DNA from: Sphingomonas glaciei
GTDB taxonomy: Bacteria; Pseudomonadota; Alphaproteobacteria; Sphingomonadales; Sphingomonadaceae
Reading direction: 5' to 3'
Assembly (NCBI RefSeq): GCF_023380025.1
Contig: NZ_CP097253.1
Location: forward strand, 1,488,001 to 1,552,000
DNA length: 64,000 bases
Part shown: positions 1 to 10,534 of the stretch, in pieces
Layout: each line of letters opens with the position of its first letter
How positions within the stretch are numbered: position 1 is the first letter of the stretch
Program-made: the position numbers and the translations under genes
Notes under the pieces: model-generated
Databases searched by the model: none
Told to the model about the DNA's origin: nothing
The model's input: the letters and a program-made list of their open reading frames with translations, nothing else

Positions 1-1137
<1,137 letters not shown>

Positions 1138-1141
<4 letters not shown>

Positions 1142-2184
1142 GCGGCGATCACCATGGGTTCGAGACCGGCAAGCCGTGTCTTCACAGTCAGTTGGGGGAG
1201 CGAGCGCGGGGGAAGATCGCGCACGAAGTCGGCGATGGCGCGAATGTGCTCGGGGGTCGAGCCGCAGCAGCCGCCAAGGATGTTGACCTGGCCGTTCCGG
1301 GCCCATTCTCCGACGAGGCTCGCGGTGGTTTCCGGCAGTTCGTCATAAGCGCCGAGGTCGTTGGGCAACCCGGCGTTGGGATAGACCATCACCAGCGCGT
1401 CGCAATTGTCGGCGAGCGTTCGGACGTGCGGTCGGAGCTGCTCGGCGCCGAAGGAGCAGTTGAGACCGATCGTCACGGGCCGGGCGTGGCGGACGGCGTG
1501 CCAGAAGGCCTCGACGGTGTGGCCCGACAGGTTGCGGCCGCTAAGGTCGGTGATGGTCATCGACAGCATGATCGGTAGGTCGCGGCCCAGGGCTTCGCCG
1601 GCTTCCAGCGCGGCCTTGATTCCGGCCTTGGCGTTGAGCGTGTCGAAGATGGTCTCGATCAGAATGAAATCGACCCCGCCCTCGACCAGCGCATCGATCT
1701 GCTCGCGGTAGACGTCCTTCAGCGTGTCGAAGTCGATCTCGCGGAAACCGGGGTCGTTGACCTGCGGCGACAGCGATAGCGTCTTGTTGGTCGGCCCGAT
1801 CGCGCCCGCGACGAAGCGGCGGCGGCCATCGCGAGCGATGAACTCGTCGGCGACGCGGCGGGCGATGCGGGCGCTTTCGAGGTTGATTTCGCGGACCAGA
1901 TGCTCAGCGCCATAATCGGCCTGGCTGATCCGGTTGGCCGAAAAGGTATTGGTCTCGGCGATGTCCGCGCCAGCCTCGAAATAGGCGCGATGGATCGCTT
2001 CGGGGACGTCCGGGCGGGTCAACGCCAGGATGTCGTTATTACCCTTCTGGTCATGGCCGAGCCCGAGGGTGCCGGCATAGTCGGCCTCGGCCAAGCCGCG
2101 GTTCTGGATCTCGGTCCCGAAGGCGCCATCGATAACGAGAATCCGTTCGGCGGCCGCCGCGATCAGGTCGTCACGCGCGCTCAT
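1138..2184 (-). CDS. Homocysteine S-methyltransferase half of split methionine synthase
   Basis: A 348-residue protein equivalent to the N-terminal homocysteine-binding module of MetH. It carries the zinc-ligand cysteines expected of this family: Cys243 in GLNCSFG and the Cys306-Cys307 pair in GGCCGS. The motif [11 protein letters not shown] sits near the N-terminus. The length stops where the pterin domain would begin, and the next gene starts inside this stop codon, so the two polypeptides are probably made together by translational coupling and act as one enzyme. The start ATG at 2184 overlaps the metF stop (ATGA). The in-frame reading that extends further upstream lies inside metF and is not used. 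It could be called metH N-terminal part; the separate annotation is a naming choice. Confidence 0.94.
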
Positions 2185-3113
2185 TTGATCGCCGCGGCGG
2201 CTTCGCACGGCGCACGGACGCCGAGCAGATGGCAGATGGCATAAGCGAGTTCGGCCCTGTTCAAGGTGTAGAAGTGGAAGTGGCGGATGCCGCCGGCGTA
2301 GAGCTGGCCGCACAGTTCGGCGGCGACGGTGGCGGCGATCAGCTGGCGGGCGGCGGGAAGCGCGTCGAGCCCTTCGAACATCTCGTCCATCCAGGCCGGA
2401 ATCTCGGCCCCGCACAGGCCGGCGAACTTGCGGGTCTGGGCGACGTTGCTGACGGGAAGGATGCCCGGCACGATCTCGGCGTCGATCCCGGCTGCGGCAG
2501 CGCGATCGCGGAAACGAAAGAAATTGTCGGCCGAAAAGAAGAACTGGCTGATCGCGCGAGTCGCACCGGCGTCGATCTTGCGCTTCAGATTGTCGAGATC
2601 GCTGTCGGGACAGTCGGCCTGGGGGTGGACCTCGGGGTAGCAGGCAACGCTGATCTCGAATGGCGCGATCTTCGTGAGTCCGGCGACGAGGTCGGCGGCA
2701 TTGGCGTAGCCGTCGGGATGCGGCGCATAGTCGCGGCCCTCCTCGGGCGGATCGCCGCGCAGGGCGACGATGTGGCGCACCCCGGCGTCCCAGTAAGCGC
2801 GGGCGATCTCGTCGATCTCGGCCTTGCTGGCATCGACACAGGTGAGATGCGCGGCCGCGGCCAGCCCGGTCTCGCGGACGATCCGGGCGACGGTCTGGTG
2901 GGTCCGCTCGCGGGTCGTGCCGCCTGCACCGTAGGTGACCGAGACGAAGCGCGGCGAGAGCGGCTCGAGCATCTGGATCGAGCGCCACAGCGTCTCATTC
3001 ATCGGGTCGGTCTTGGGCGGGAAGAATTCGAAGCTGACGTCGATGTCGCCGCGGGCATGAGCGAAGAGCGGCGGCGGTTCGGCAGCCGGAAACGGCACGG
3101 GGGCGCTGCTCAT
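2181..3113 (-). CDS. metF: 5,10-methylenetetrahydrofolate reductase
   Basis: A 310-residue FAD-dependent reductase that makes 5-methyltetrahydrofolate, the methyl donor for the methionine synthase encoded just downstream. Family motifs are clear: SFEFFPPKT with the conserved acidic residue near the N-terminus, VSVTYGAGGTTRERT, HLTCVD, VALRGDPP for substrate and flavin contacts, ISQFFFSADNFFRF in the middle, and IRHFHFYTLNRAEL near the end. It is second in the operon: its ATG overlaps the regulator stop and its own stop overlaps the next start, both as ATGA. Its expression therefore probably follows the palindrome upstream of the regulator. Confidence 0.96.
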   Translation of the reverse strand: MSSAPVPFPAAEPPPLFAHARGDIDVSFEFFPPKTDPMNETLWRSIQMLEPLSPRFVSVTYGAGGTTRERTHQTVARIVRETGLAAAAHLTCVDASKAEIDEIARAYWDAGVRHIVALRGDPPEEGRDYAPHPDGYANAADLVAGLTKIAPFEISVACYPEVHPQADCPDSDLDNLKRKIDAGATRAISQFFFSADNFFRFRDRAAAAGIDAEIVPGILPVSNVAQTRKFAGLCGAEIPAWMDEMFEGLDALPAARQLIAATVAAELCGQLYAGGIRHFHFYTLNRAELAYAICHLLGVRAPCEAAAAIK

Positions 3114-4078
3114 GCAGCCTTCCTTTCCTGGTCGAGGCGGGCCGGCCGGATACCGGCCCAGAGGGTGACGGTCAGCTCCCCGCCCTTGAGATGGCGGACG
3201 ACCTTGCCCTCGAGCCCGGCGGCGGCGAGCCAGCCGACCACCGCCTCGTCGGAGAAGCCGAGTCGGGCATGCTGGGCGGTGTCGCGCAATTCCTCGCGCT
3301 CATGGGGGGCGAAATCGATGATCAACAGCCGTCCCCCGGCCCGCAGCAGGCGAGCGCCCTCGGCGACCGCAGCGGCGGGGGAATGAGCGTAATGGAGGAC
3401 CTGATGGAGCAGCACCACGTCGGCCTCTGCGTCGGGCAGCGGAAGCGCGTACATGTCGCCCTGCCGGAGCGAGACGGCCTCGACTCCGGCCTGCTCCAGC
3501 TTGACCCGGGCCAGGCGCAGCATTTCGGTCGAGCGGTCGATGCCGATGCTGCGGGTGGCGGCGGTGCCGAACAACTCGATCATCCGCCCGGTGCCGGTGC
3601 CGATGTCGACTAGCTGGCCGATCGGGCCATCGCCCAAGGCTTCGCGGATCGCTTCCTCGACCTGTGCATCGGCGACGTGGAGCGAGCGGATCTGGTCCCA
3701 TTCGGCGGCGTGGGCGGCGAAATAGCGGGCCGCGGCCTCGGCCCGGTCGGCCCGCACGGCGGCGAGGCGGGCGCGGTCGGAGGCGAACTGGCGGGTGGTG
3801 ATGGGATCGGCGGCGGCGGCCCACAGGCCGGTCAGCGCATCGACCAGCCCCGGGTCGCCCAGCTGCAGGAACACCCAGCTGCCTTCCTTGCGCCGCTCGA
3901 CCAGATGGGCATCGGCGAGAATCTTGAGGTGGCGACTGACCCGCGGCTGGCTTTGCGCCAGGACCTGCGCCAGCTCGCCAACGGTCAGCTCCATCTCCTT
4001 GAGGAGAGCGAGCAGACGCAGCCGGCTGGGGTCGGCCAAAGCCTGGAACAGGTCGGCCAGAGGAAGCGGAACGGTCAT
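3110..4078 (-). CDS. ArsR-family HTH fused to SAM-dependent methyltransferase domain (SahR-type regulator)
   Basis: A 322-residue two-domain protein. Residues 1 to about 90 form an ArsR winged helix (DPSRLRLLALL, then QPRVSRHLKILADAHLVERRKEGSW). Residues about 130 to 300 form a class I methyltransferase fold with motif I at 156-166 (LVDIGTGTGRM) and GDMYALPLPDAEADVV further on. ArsR proteins that sense S-adenosylhomocysteine are known regulators of methionine-cycle genes (SahR); a methyltransferase-like domain could be the ligand pocket. It is first in the operon with metF and the split metH. An open frame extends to 4174, but it would read through the palindrome at 4087-4108, so I take ATG 4078. 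Sensing function is inference. Confidence 0.88.
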   Translation of the reverse strand: MTVPLPLADLFQALADPSRLRLLALLKEMELTVGELAQVLAQSQPRVSRHLKILADAHLVERRKEGSWVFLQLGDPGLVDALTGLWAAAADPITTRQFASDRARLAAVRADRAEAAARYFAAHAAEWDQIRSLHVADAQVEEAIREALGDGPIGQLVDIGTGTGRMIELFGTAATRSIGIDRSTEMLRLARVKLEQAGVEAVSLRQGDMYALPLPDAEADVVLLHQVLHYAHSPAAAVAEGARLLRAGGRLLIIDFAPHEREELRDTAQHARLGFSDEAVVGWLAAAGLEGKVVRHLKGGELTVTLWAGIRPARLDQERKAA

Positions 4079-4086
4079 GACATAAC

Positions 4087-4108
4087 GATATAAAGATATC
4101 TTTATATC
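4087..4108. promoter_or_regulatory. 22-bp perfect palindrome, probable operator of the methionine operon
   Basis: GATATAAAGAT followed immediately by its exact reverse complement. It is very AT-rich in a GC-rich genome and ends 9 nt before the regulator start codon, where binding would block transcription or initiation. The site resembles the palindromes bound by ArsR-type SAH sensors; that assignment is inference. Confidence 0.85.
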
Positions 4109-4279
4109 TACAAGCGTTTGCGTGTCCGATTTCGGTTCGTCGCAAAAGAGAATTGCGTCGACGCCTCCTCTCACCTAAATCCGCGCGCTGGCCAGACCCA
4201 AATATGGGCCGGTCGCTTGGGGACCCGAGCTCGTCTCAAGGGAGCGACGGACCCGAAAACATAGGGATGGAAACCGATT

Positions 4280-4555
4280 ATGAAGAAGATCGCTATCGCC
4301 GCCGTTGCGGTTCTGGGTCTCGGCCTCGCCGCTTGCCAGGACAATGCTGCTGACAACGCCGTCTCGACCGAGAACACGATCGAGACCGAAGCTGCGGCTG
4401 ACACCAATGCCGCCATTGCCGGCACCGAGAACCTCGGCGCCGCTGCGGACAACGCCCTCGACGCTGCTGGCAACAGCCTGTCGAACGCCGGCAACTCGAT
4501 CGAGAATGCCGCTGAGGACGTCGCCAACGGCCAGGACAACGTTGCGGGTCAGTAA
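4280..4555 (+). CDS. Small low-complexity lipoprotein
   Basis: A 91-residue protein with a short signal sequence ending in a lipobox (LGLAAC, Cys19), so probably lipid-anchored in the envelope. The mature part is highly biased to Ala, Asn, Asp and Glu, with tandem degenerate runs such as ADNALDAAGN and SLSNAGNSIENAAEDVANG, and has no recognisable domain. Similar entericidin-like or Ala/Asn-rich lipoproteins are common in sphingomonads, but I cannot give a function. It stands alone, with a strong hairpin terminator directly downstream. Confidence 0.75.
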   Translation: MKKIAIAAVAVLGLGLAACQDNAADNAVSTENTIETEAAADTNAAIAGTENLGAAADNALDAAGNSLSNAGNSIENAAEDVANGQDNVAGQ

Positions 4556-4586
4556 GACCTTCGACGCCTGACAAGGCATCAAGGGA

Positions 4587-4615
4587 GGGCCGTCCGGGAG
4601 ACCGGGCGGCCCTTT
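4587..4615 (+). terminator. Rho-independent terminator after the small lipoprotein gene
   Basis: A GC-rich stem pairs GGGCCGTCCGG with CCGGGCGGCCC (one G-T pair) and is followed by TTT. It begins 31 nt after the lipoprotein stop codon. Confidence 0.75.
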
Positions 4616-4637
4616 CTCATTGGAAGGAAGCGGAGCG

Positions 4638-4940
4638 GTGAGCGACGACGATTACGTCTATCACGAGGAAAGCGGCGAGTGGCTGCCGGCGACCGAAGTG
4701 GCTCGGCGCGACGCTGTAGCGGCGACGGTCGAGGTGCGCGACGCGGTCGGCAACCTGCTTACCGACGGCGACCAGGTGACGCTGATTAAGGACCTCGAGG
4801 TCAAGGGCGCGGGGCAGACGCTCAAGCGGGGAACGCTGATCAAGTCGATCCGCCTGACCGGCGATGCGCAGGAGATCGACTGCAGGTTCGACGGGATCAA
4901 GGGGCTGGTCCTCCGCGCCGAGTTCGTCCGCAAGCGCTGA
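4638..4940 (+). CDS. PhnA/YjdM-domain protein lacking the zinc ribbon
   Basis: A 100-residue protein whose residues about 32-100 match the C-terminal domain of PhnA (YjdM): VRDAVGNLLTDGDQVTLIKD, then KGAGQTLKRGT, IRL, IDCRFDGIKGLVLRAEFVRK. In E. coli YjdM this domain follows a four-cysteine zinc ribbon. Here the N-terminus (DDYVYHEESGEWLPATE) has no cysteines, so the zinc site is lost. I chose GTG 4638 because GGAAGG lies about 10 nt upstream; a TTG at 4620 is the only longer alternative. Despite the historical name, a phosphonate role is not established for this family. Confidence 0.8.
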   Translation: MSDDDYVYHEESGEWLPATEVARRDAVAATVEVRDAVGNLLTDGDQVTLIKDLEVKGAGQTLKRGTLIKSIRLTGDAQEIDCRFDGIKGLVLRAEFVRKR

Positions 4941-4971
4941 GAGGCGCTGGCGTTGGCGCCGGGGGCCGGTC

Positions 4972-5610
4972 ATGGTGCGGAGGATGAAGCATTTCCTCGA
5001 CCGTGAGTGGCTGGCGCCCAACGTGATGCGGGTGGCGATCGATCCGGCCGTCGCCGCAGGCTTCGCCGACCTTGCGGCCGAGATCGTTCCCGCCGCCTAT
5101 CACGTCGAGCGGCCGGACTGGAACAGCGACATCCGCTGGATCTCGGCGGCCGAGGAAGCGAGCTTCGCGCGATTCCAAGCGGCGTTCGATGCACTTGAGG
5201 TGGCGCGGCACGTGACCGACTACGTCGCCGTCGACCACGCCATCCGGCTGTACCAGGGCTTCGTGGTGGCGCGCAGCCACTGCCGCGAGCCCGACTTCCA
5301 CGTCGACTGGGACGCGACCGGCAACCAGGCCTTTACCCTGGTCACCCCGATCGGGACCCCGAAGCCCGGCTTCGGGTTGCTCTACAAGACGCTGACCGGG
5401 GAGACGCGCAGCTATGATTACCGCGAGGGCGAGGCGGTGATCTTCGGCGACCAGTTCCTGCACTCGACCCAGCCCGGTTGCTCCGATGCGCCGACCGCGC
5501 TGCTGAGCTTCACCTTCGGCACCGACCGGATGGAGGACTGGCGCGCGATCCGGAGGACCGCCGGTTTCCAGGGCGGGCGGGTGCGACGGCCGGACGGAAT
5601 GCTGGTCTAG
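4972..5610 (+). CDS. Putative 2-oxoglutarate/Fe(II)-dependent oxygenase-like protein
   Basis: A 212-residue cytoplasmic protein with the layout of a 2OG-Fe(II) oxygenase. HxD is at His110/Asp112 (DFHVDWD), a distal His164 lies in GDQFLHSTQPG, and a downstream arginine in FGTDR could bind the 2OG carboxylate. The segment EGEAVIFGDQFLH is typical of the fold's final strands. Substrate is unknown. The start is uncertain: ATG 4972 or ATG 4984, neither with an ideally spaced ribosome-binding site. It follows the PhnA-domain gene by 31 nt and may be co-transcribed with it. Confidence 0.62.
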   Translation: MVRRMKHFLDREWLAPNVMRVAIDPAVAAGFADLAAEIVPAAYHVERPDWNSDIRWISAAEEASFARFQAAFDALEVARHVTDYVAVDHAIRLYQGFVVARSHCREPDFHVDWDATGNQAFTLVTPIGTPKPGFGLLYKTLTGETRSYDYREGEAVIFGDQFLHSTQPGCSDAPTALLSFTFGTDRMEDWRAIRRTAGFQGGRVRRPDGMLV

Positions 5611-5621
5611 CGGCACAAGAA

Positions 5622-5652
5622 AAGGGCCCCGGCATATGCTGCCGAGGCCCTT
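5622..5652. terminator. Bidirectional terminator between the oxygenase-like gene and groEL
   Basis: AAGGGCC and CGGCA on the left pair with TGCCG and GGCCCTT on the right around a short loop, with A-rich and T-rich flanks on either side. It sits between two convergent genes and can serve both. Confidence 0.75.
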
Positions 5653-5681
5653 CCCGTTTCTTCGCGATGAAGTGGCGGGAC

Positions 5682-7337
<1,656 letters not shown>

Positions 7338-7390
7338 TCAGTTTTGAAGAATTGTGAGAAAAGAAAGTCGATTTTCCGAGCCGGCTGGCG

Positions 7391-7678
7391 TCAGTCAACG
7401 ATGCCCAGGATGTCGCTTTCCTTCATGATGATCAGGTCTTCGCCGTCGACCTTGACCTCGGTGCCCGACCACTTGCCGAACAGGATGCGGTCGCCGGCCT
7501 TGACCTCGAGCGGAGTGACCACGCCCTGGTCGTTGCGGGCGCCGGTGCCGACCGAGACGACTTCGCCCTGCTGCGGCTTCTCTTGCGCCGTTTCGGGAAT
7601 GATGATCCCGCCGGCGGTCTTTGCTTCTGCCTCGACCCTGCGGACGAGGACTCGGTCGTGAAGCGGCCTGAAAGCCAT
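7391..7678 (-). CDS. groES: 10 kDa co-chaperonin GroES
   Basis: A 95-residue co-chaperonin that caps GroEL. It starts [18 protein letters not shown] and contains the mobile loop ([22 protein letters not shown]), [32 protein letters not shown]. First gene of groES-groEL. A CIRCE element lies 39-65 nt upstream of its ATG. Confidence 0.98.
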   Translation of the reverse strand: MAFRPLHDRVLVRRVEAEAKTAGGIIIPETAQEKPQQGEVVSVGTGARNDQGVVTPLEVKAGDRILFGKWSGTEVKVDGEDLIIMKESDILGIVD

Positions 7679-7716
7679 GTGCTAGCCCCTCTTGGTTGCT
7701 AAGGTGAATGGTTCCG

Positions 7717-7743
7717 CTGGCACTCACTTGGGGAGAGTGCCAG
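7717..7743. promoter_or_regulatory. CIRCE element (HrcA operator) upstream of groESL
   Basis: CTGGCACTC, nine bases, then GAGTGCCAG: a perfect 9-bp inverted repeat with the exact CIRCE spacing. It matches the TTAGCACTC consensus at all but two outer positions, and those two changes are symmetric. HrcA itself is not encoded in the window. Confidence 0.9.
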
Positions 7744-7778
7744 CGTCGGCCGGCATATGGTTGGAGGCCGACGGAACG

Positions 7779-9170
7779 TCAATGGGCGGCGGCGGAAACT
7801 AGTCCCAGCTTCTCGCGCCGCGACCAGCGCCACAGCATCAGGACGGCGACGATGGCCAGGCCGAGCGCAAGTCCGATCCAGATCCCGCGCCCGCGCAGCG
7901 GTGTCTCGAACGCCAGCCAGGCGCCGACCCCGATGCCTACCGCCCAATAGCCGAAGGCGGCGAAGAACATCGGCACCCGGGTGTCGTGCAGTCCGCGCAG
8001 GATCGAGGCCCCCACCACCTGCGCCCCGTCGGCGAACTGGAACACGGCGGCGATCAGCAGGAACTGCACCGCCAGCGCTAGCACGGCCGCGCTGTCGGGC
8101 TTGCTCATGTCGAGGAACAGGGCGGCCAGCCATCCCGGGAACAGCCACATAATGGCGGCCGAAGCGAGCGAGAATACGAGTGCGAAAGCGATCGCGACCC
8201 GCCCTGCCCTGGTGACCCACAAGAGGTCGCGCGCGCCATGCCCGTAGCCGACCCGCACCGTCGCCGCCTGGGATAGGCCCAGGGGCACCATGAACATCAA
8301 TGCCGCAAGCTGCAGCGCGATCACGTGCGCCGCCACGCTGGTGGTGTCGATCAGTCCCATCAACACGACAGCAGCGCTGAACACGCCGACCTCGAAGCTC
8401 CAGGTCAGGCTGATTGGAATGCCGAGCTTGGCCAGTTCCTTGAACCGTGGCCAGTCGGCGCGCCACCAGTGACCGAACAGGTGCATCATTCGAAGTCGCG
8501 GCAGGCGCGCGGCGGCGAGCACCATCAGGGCGAGCATGGCGATGTTGGTAATGACCGTGGCGAACGCGCTGCCCTCAAAACCGAGCCTCGGCAGGCCGAA
8601 GTGGCCAAAGATCAGGCCGTAGTTAAGGAAGGCATTGAGCGCGACGCCGCCCAGTGCCACCACCAGCGGCACCCAGGCGCGGCTGAAGGCGGTCAGCAGG
8701 TTCCGCATCAGGAAACCGAGCAGGGTCGGCCACAGCGCCCATTGCAGCACGTCCATGAACTCGCCGGCGTCGCGGCTGAGCTTCGGCTCCTGCCCGAGCA
8801 GGAGGAACAGAGGCTCGGCAAAGGCCAGCAGGGCGGTGGCGATCGTAGCGTAGAAGGTGACCAGCCACAGGCCCATGCGGAAGCTGCGGCGACTGTCCCG
8901 CGCCGCGCCCTTGCGGCGGCCGAGCGCGCCCGCGATCATCGGCGAGATGGCGACCGACAGTCCGACCCCGGTCAGCAGCAGCAGATTGTAGAGGTTCACG
9001 GCCAGGGCGGCGGCGGCCAGCGGTTCGGGCCCCAGCCGGCCGAGCATCAGCACGTCGGTGGTGGTGATGGCGTTGGCGGCGAGGTTGGACAGGATCAGCG
9101 GCCAGGCCAGCGCAAAGGTGGCCGCGGCTTCCTCGCGGGTCGAACGGGGTGCGGTAGGAAGCGTCGGCAT
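7779..9170 (-). CDS. MATE family multidrug/Na+ antiporter
   Basis: A 463-residue inner-membrane transporter with twelve predicted hydrophobic segments in two similar halves. Family features are LAWPLILSNLAANAITTTDVLMLGRLGPEPLAAAALAVN at the N-terminus, GLSVAISPMIAGALGRRKG before the second half of the first bundle, and LGLSQAATVRVGYGHGARD at the equivalent place in the second. It resembles NorM-type exporters that expel cationic drugs using a Na+ or H+ gradient; substrate cannot be read from sequence. It lies upstream of groES on the same strand, separated by the CIRCE region, and is probably its own unit. Confidence 0.88.
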   Translation of the reverse strand: MPTLPTAPRSTREEAAATFALAWPLILSNLAANAITTTDVLMLGRLGPEPLAAAALAVNLYNLLLLTGVGLSVAISPMIAGALGRRKGAARDSRRSFRMGLWLVTFYATIATALLAFAEPLFLLLGQEPKLSRDAGEFMDVLQWALWPTLLGFLMRNLLTAFSRAWVPLVVALGGVALNAFLNYGLIFGHFGLPRLGFEGSAFATVITNIAMLALMVLAAARLPRLRMMHLFGHWWRADWPRFKELAKLGIPISLTWSFEVGVFSAAVVLMGLIDTTSVAAHVIALQLAALMFMVPLGLSQAATVRVGYGHGARDLLWVTRAGRVAIAFALVFSLASAAIMWLFPGWLAALFLDMSKPDSAAVLALAVQFLLIAAVFQFADGAQVVGASILRGLHDTRVPMFFAAFGYWAVGIGVGAWLAFETPLRGRGIWIGLALGLAIVAVLMLWRWSRREKLGLVSAAAH

Positions 9171-9209
9171 CGGCGCCGCTTAGCCGCGCGGCGGGCGGAG
9201 CGCGAGTGG

Positions 9210-10043
9210 CTAGAGGAACTGACTGGGCGCGCCTAGGAGCAGTCGCGCCCCTTCGTGGAAATGATCGACGGCGGGGGATTTCAGCCGGAACAGGCGCAGC
9301 CGCTGCTCCCCGGGGACGGCATCGAGGCGAAAGTTACCGGCTTCGAGCATGTCGGCGATCCAGCCGAGGAAGCCTCCCAGCGATGGCGCCAGCACCACCT
9401 TCACGTCCTCGTCGCGGCCGTAGAGAATGACCTGGCCGACCCGGCCGCCGGGCCAGGGATCGAAGTCGAGGCCGATATTGTTGCCCGACCCGTCGGCGGT
9501 CAGCGGGACCCGGGCCGGACTGATGTAGGCGGGATCGACCGCCCCGGCGGGCCAACCGGCGCCGGGGAGGGCGTAGCGATCGCCCTTGAACGACACGAGC
9601 AACTGCTGCCACGCCTGCCAGTCTCCGGCGGCATGCTCGAGCGAGAGGAGCGGCAGGCCGTAGATATGACCCCAGCGGTCGTCATTCTCGCCATTGTGCC
9701 ACCCGTATAGCTGGCGCCACGCCCTGGGCATCGTGCGGCGGACGGCCCTCTCGAAAGCGACGATCTGCGTCTCTGTCGCAGGCGGGTTCCACCTGTACTT
9801 GTCCGCCGGAAGATGCGCTGCGCTCCAGGCGTCGAGGCGGGCCAGGATCGGTCCGATATCTTCGTTCAGCATCGGCGCCGGCTGGCCTGCCGGACGGCTT
9901 GGCGCCCCCTTCGGCACGCCAGCCGGCCCCCTCGTCATATTGCGCATCGCGCAGGCGGTGGGTGCCAAGCCCGCGGCGAGAGCGGCGCCTGCGATCGATC
10001 CGCCGATCAGCAGGCGGCGCCGGTTGCGGTCAGGTTCGTCCAT
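9210..10043 (-). CDS. Exported SMI1/KNR4-like domain protein
   Basis: A 277-residue protein starting with a twin-arginine-like signal (RNRRRLLIGGSIAGAALAAGLAPTAC). The mature part resembles the SMI1/KNR4 superfamily: WNPPATETQIVAFERAVRRTMPRAWRQLYGWHNGEND, then GLPLLSLEHAAGDWQAW, NNIGLDFDPWPGGRVGQVILYGRDEDVKVVLAPSLGGFLGWIADML. Such domains are often immunity proteins in toxin systems or cell-wall regulators. Export is unusual for them. No toxin gene is adjacent, so I do not assign immunity. Confidence 0.7.
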   Translation of the reverse strand: MDEPDRNRRRLLIGGSIAGAALAAGLAPTACAMRNMTRGPAGVPKGAPSRPAGQPAPMLNEDIGPILARLDAWSAAHLPADKYRWNPPATETQIVAFERAVRRTMPRAWRQLYGWHNGENDDRWGHIYGLPLLSLEHAAGDWQAWQQLLVSFKGDRYALPGAGWPAGAVDPAYISPARVPLTADGSGNNIGLDFDPWPGGRVGQVILYGRDEDVKVVLAPSLGGFLGWIADMLEAGNFRLDAVPGEQRLRLFRLKSPAVDHFHEGARLLLGAPSQFL

Positions 10044-10132
10044 CCGTCCGGCTGCTTACCGGATCAGGTCCTAACGTCTGCTTGCCCGCTGCCGCGGACC
10101 GCCCAGGGCGCCGGACCGGTTTCCCGCCGCCC

Positions 10133-10381
10133 TCAGCGCGGACGGACCGGAGTGGCGTCGGCGGTGCGCAAAGGCCGTGGCGTGGCCTCGGCACGCTGTT
10201 CGGCAAGAAAGCGCGCACGGACCTCGGCCCGGCACGCCTTAGCCAGGCGCTGGCCTTCGAGATCGGTGTTGGACACGCTGCAAAGGTCGGCAACGCGGTC
10301 CTGCAGCGAAGCAGGCGCGGCGGCAGCGGCGGGCGCCGCGAGCAGCGTCGCGGCAAGCGTGATCGGAATGCTGTTCTTCAT
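10133..10381 (-). CDS. Small secreted protein of unknown function
   Basis: An 82-residue protein with a clear signal peptide (MKNSIPITLAATLLAAPAAAAAPA) and a short mature part containing two cysteines (LCSVSNTDLEGQRLAKAC) that could form a disulfide. It ends in a basic, proline-rich tail. I prefer ATG 10381 over the in-frame GTG 10390 because AGGTGG is well spaced only for the ATG. No family recognised. It stands alone, divergent from the LysR gene. Confidence 0.6.
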   Translation of the reverse strand: MKNSIPITLAATLLAAPAAAAAPASLQDRVADLCSVSNTDLEGQRLAKACRAEVRARFLAEQRAEATPRPLRTADATPVRPR

Positions 10382-10534
10382 GTCATCCACCTGTCGGTTG
10401 ACGGGTTGCTAGGATGACGCCGGCGTCTGGACCCTCATGTAGGCGCTTGACCGACCGGGCGTGAGCATTGTTGTCGCCGACCGGTTCGTCACTTTTGCAT
10501 AACCGCCAGCGCGCGAGATGCGGTAGAAGACGGC

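Noticed and set aside
4141..4157. Small hairpin CGCAA...TTGCG upstream of the methionine operon, considered as part of a SAM or SAH riboswitch.
   Set aside because: The stem is 5 bp and no conserved riboswitch core is present; the palindrome explains regulation better.
4079..4174. An N-terminal extension of the ArsR-methyltransferase regulator.
   Set aside because: The extension would translate the 22-bp palindrome and gives a non-conserved leader; ATG 4078 starts at the HTH.
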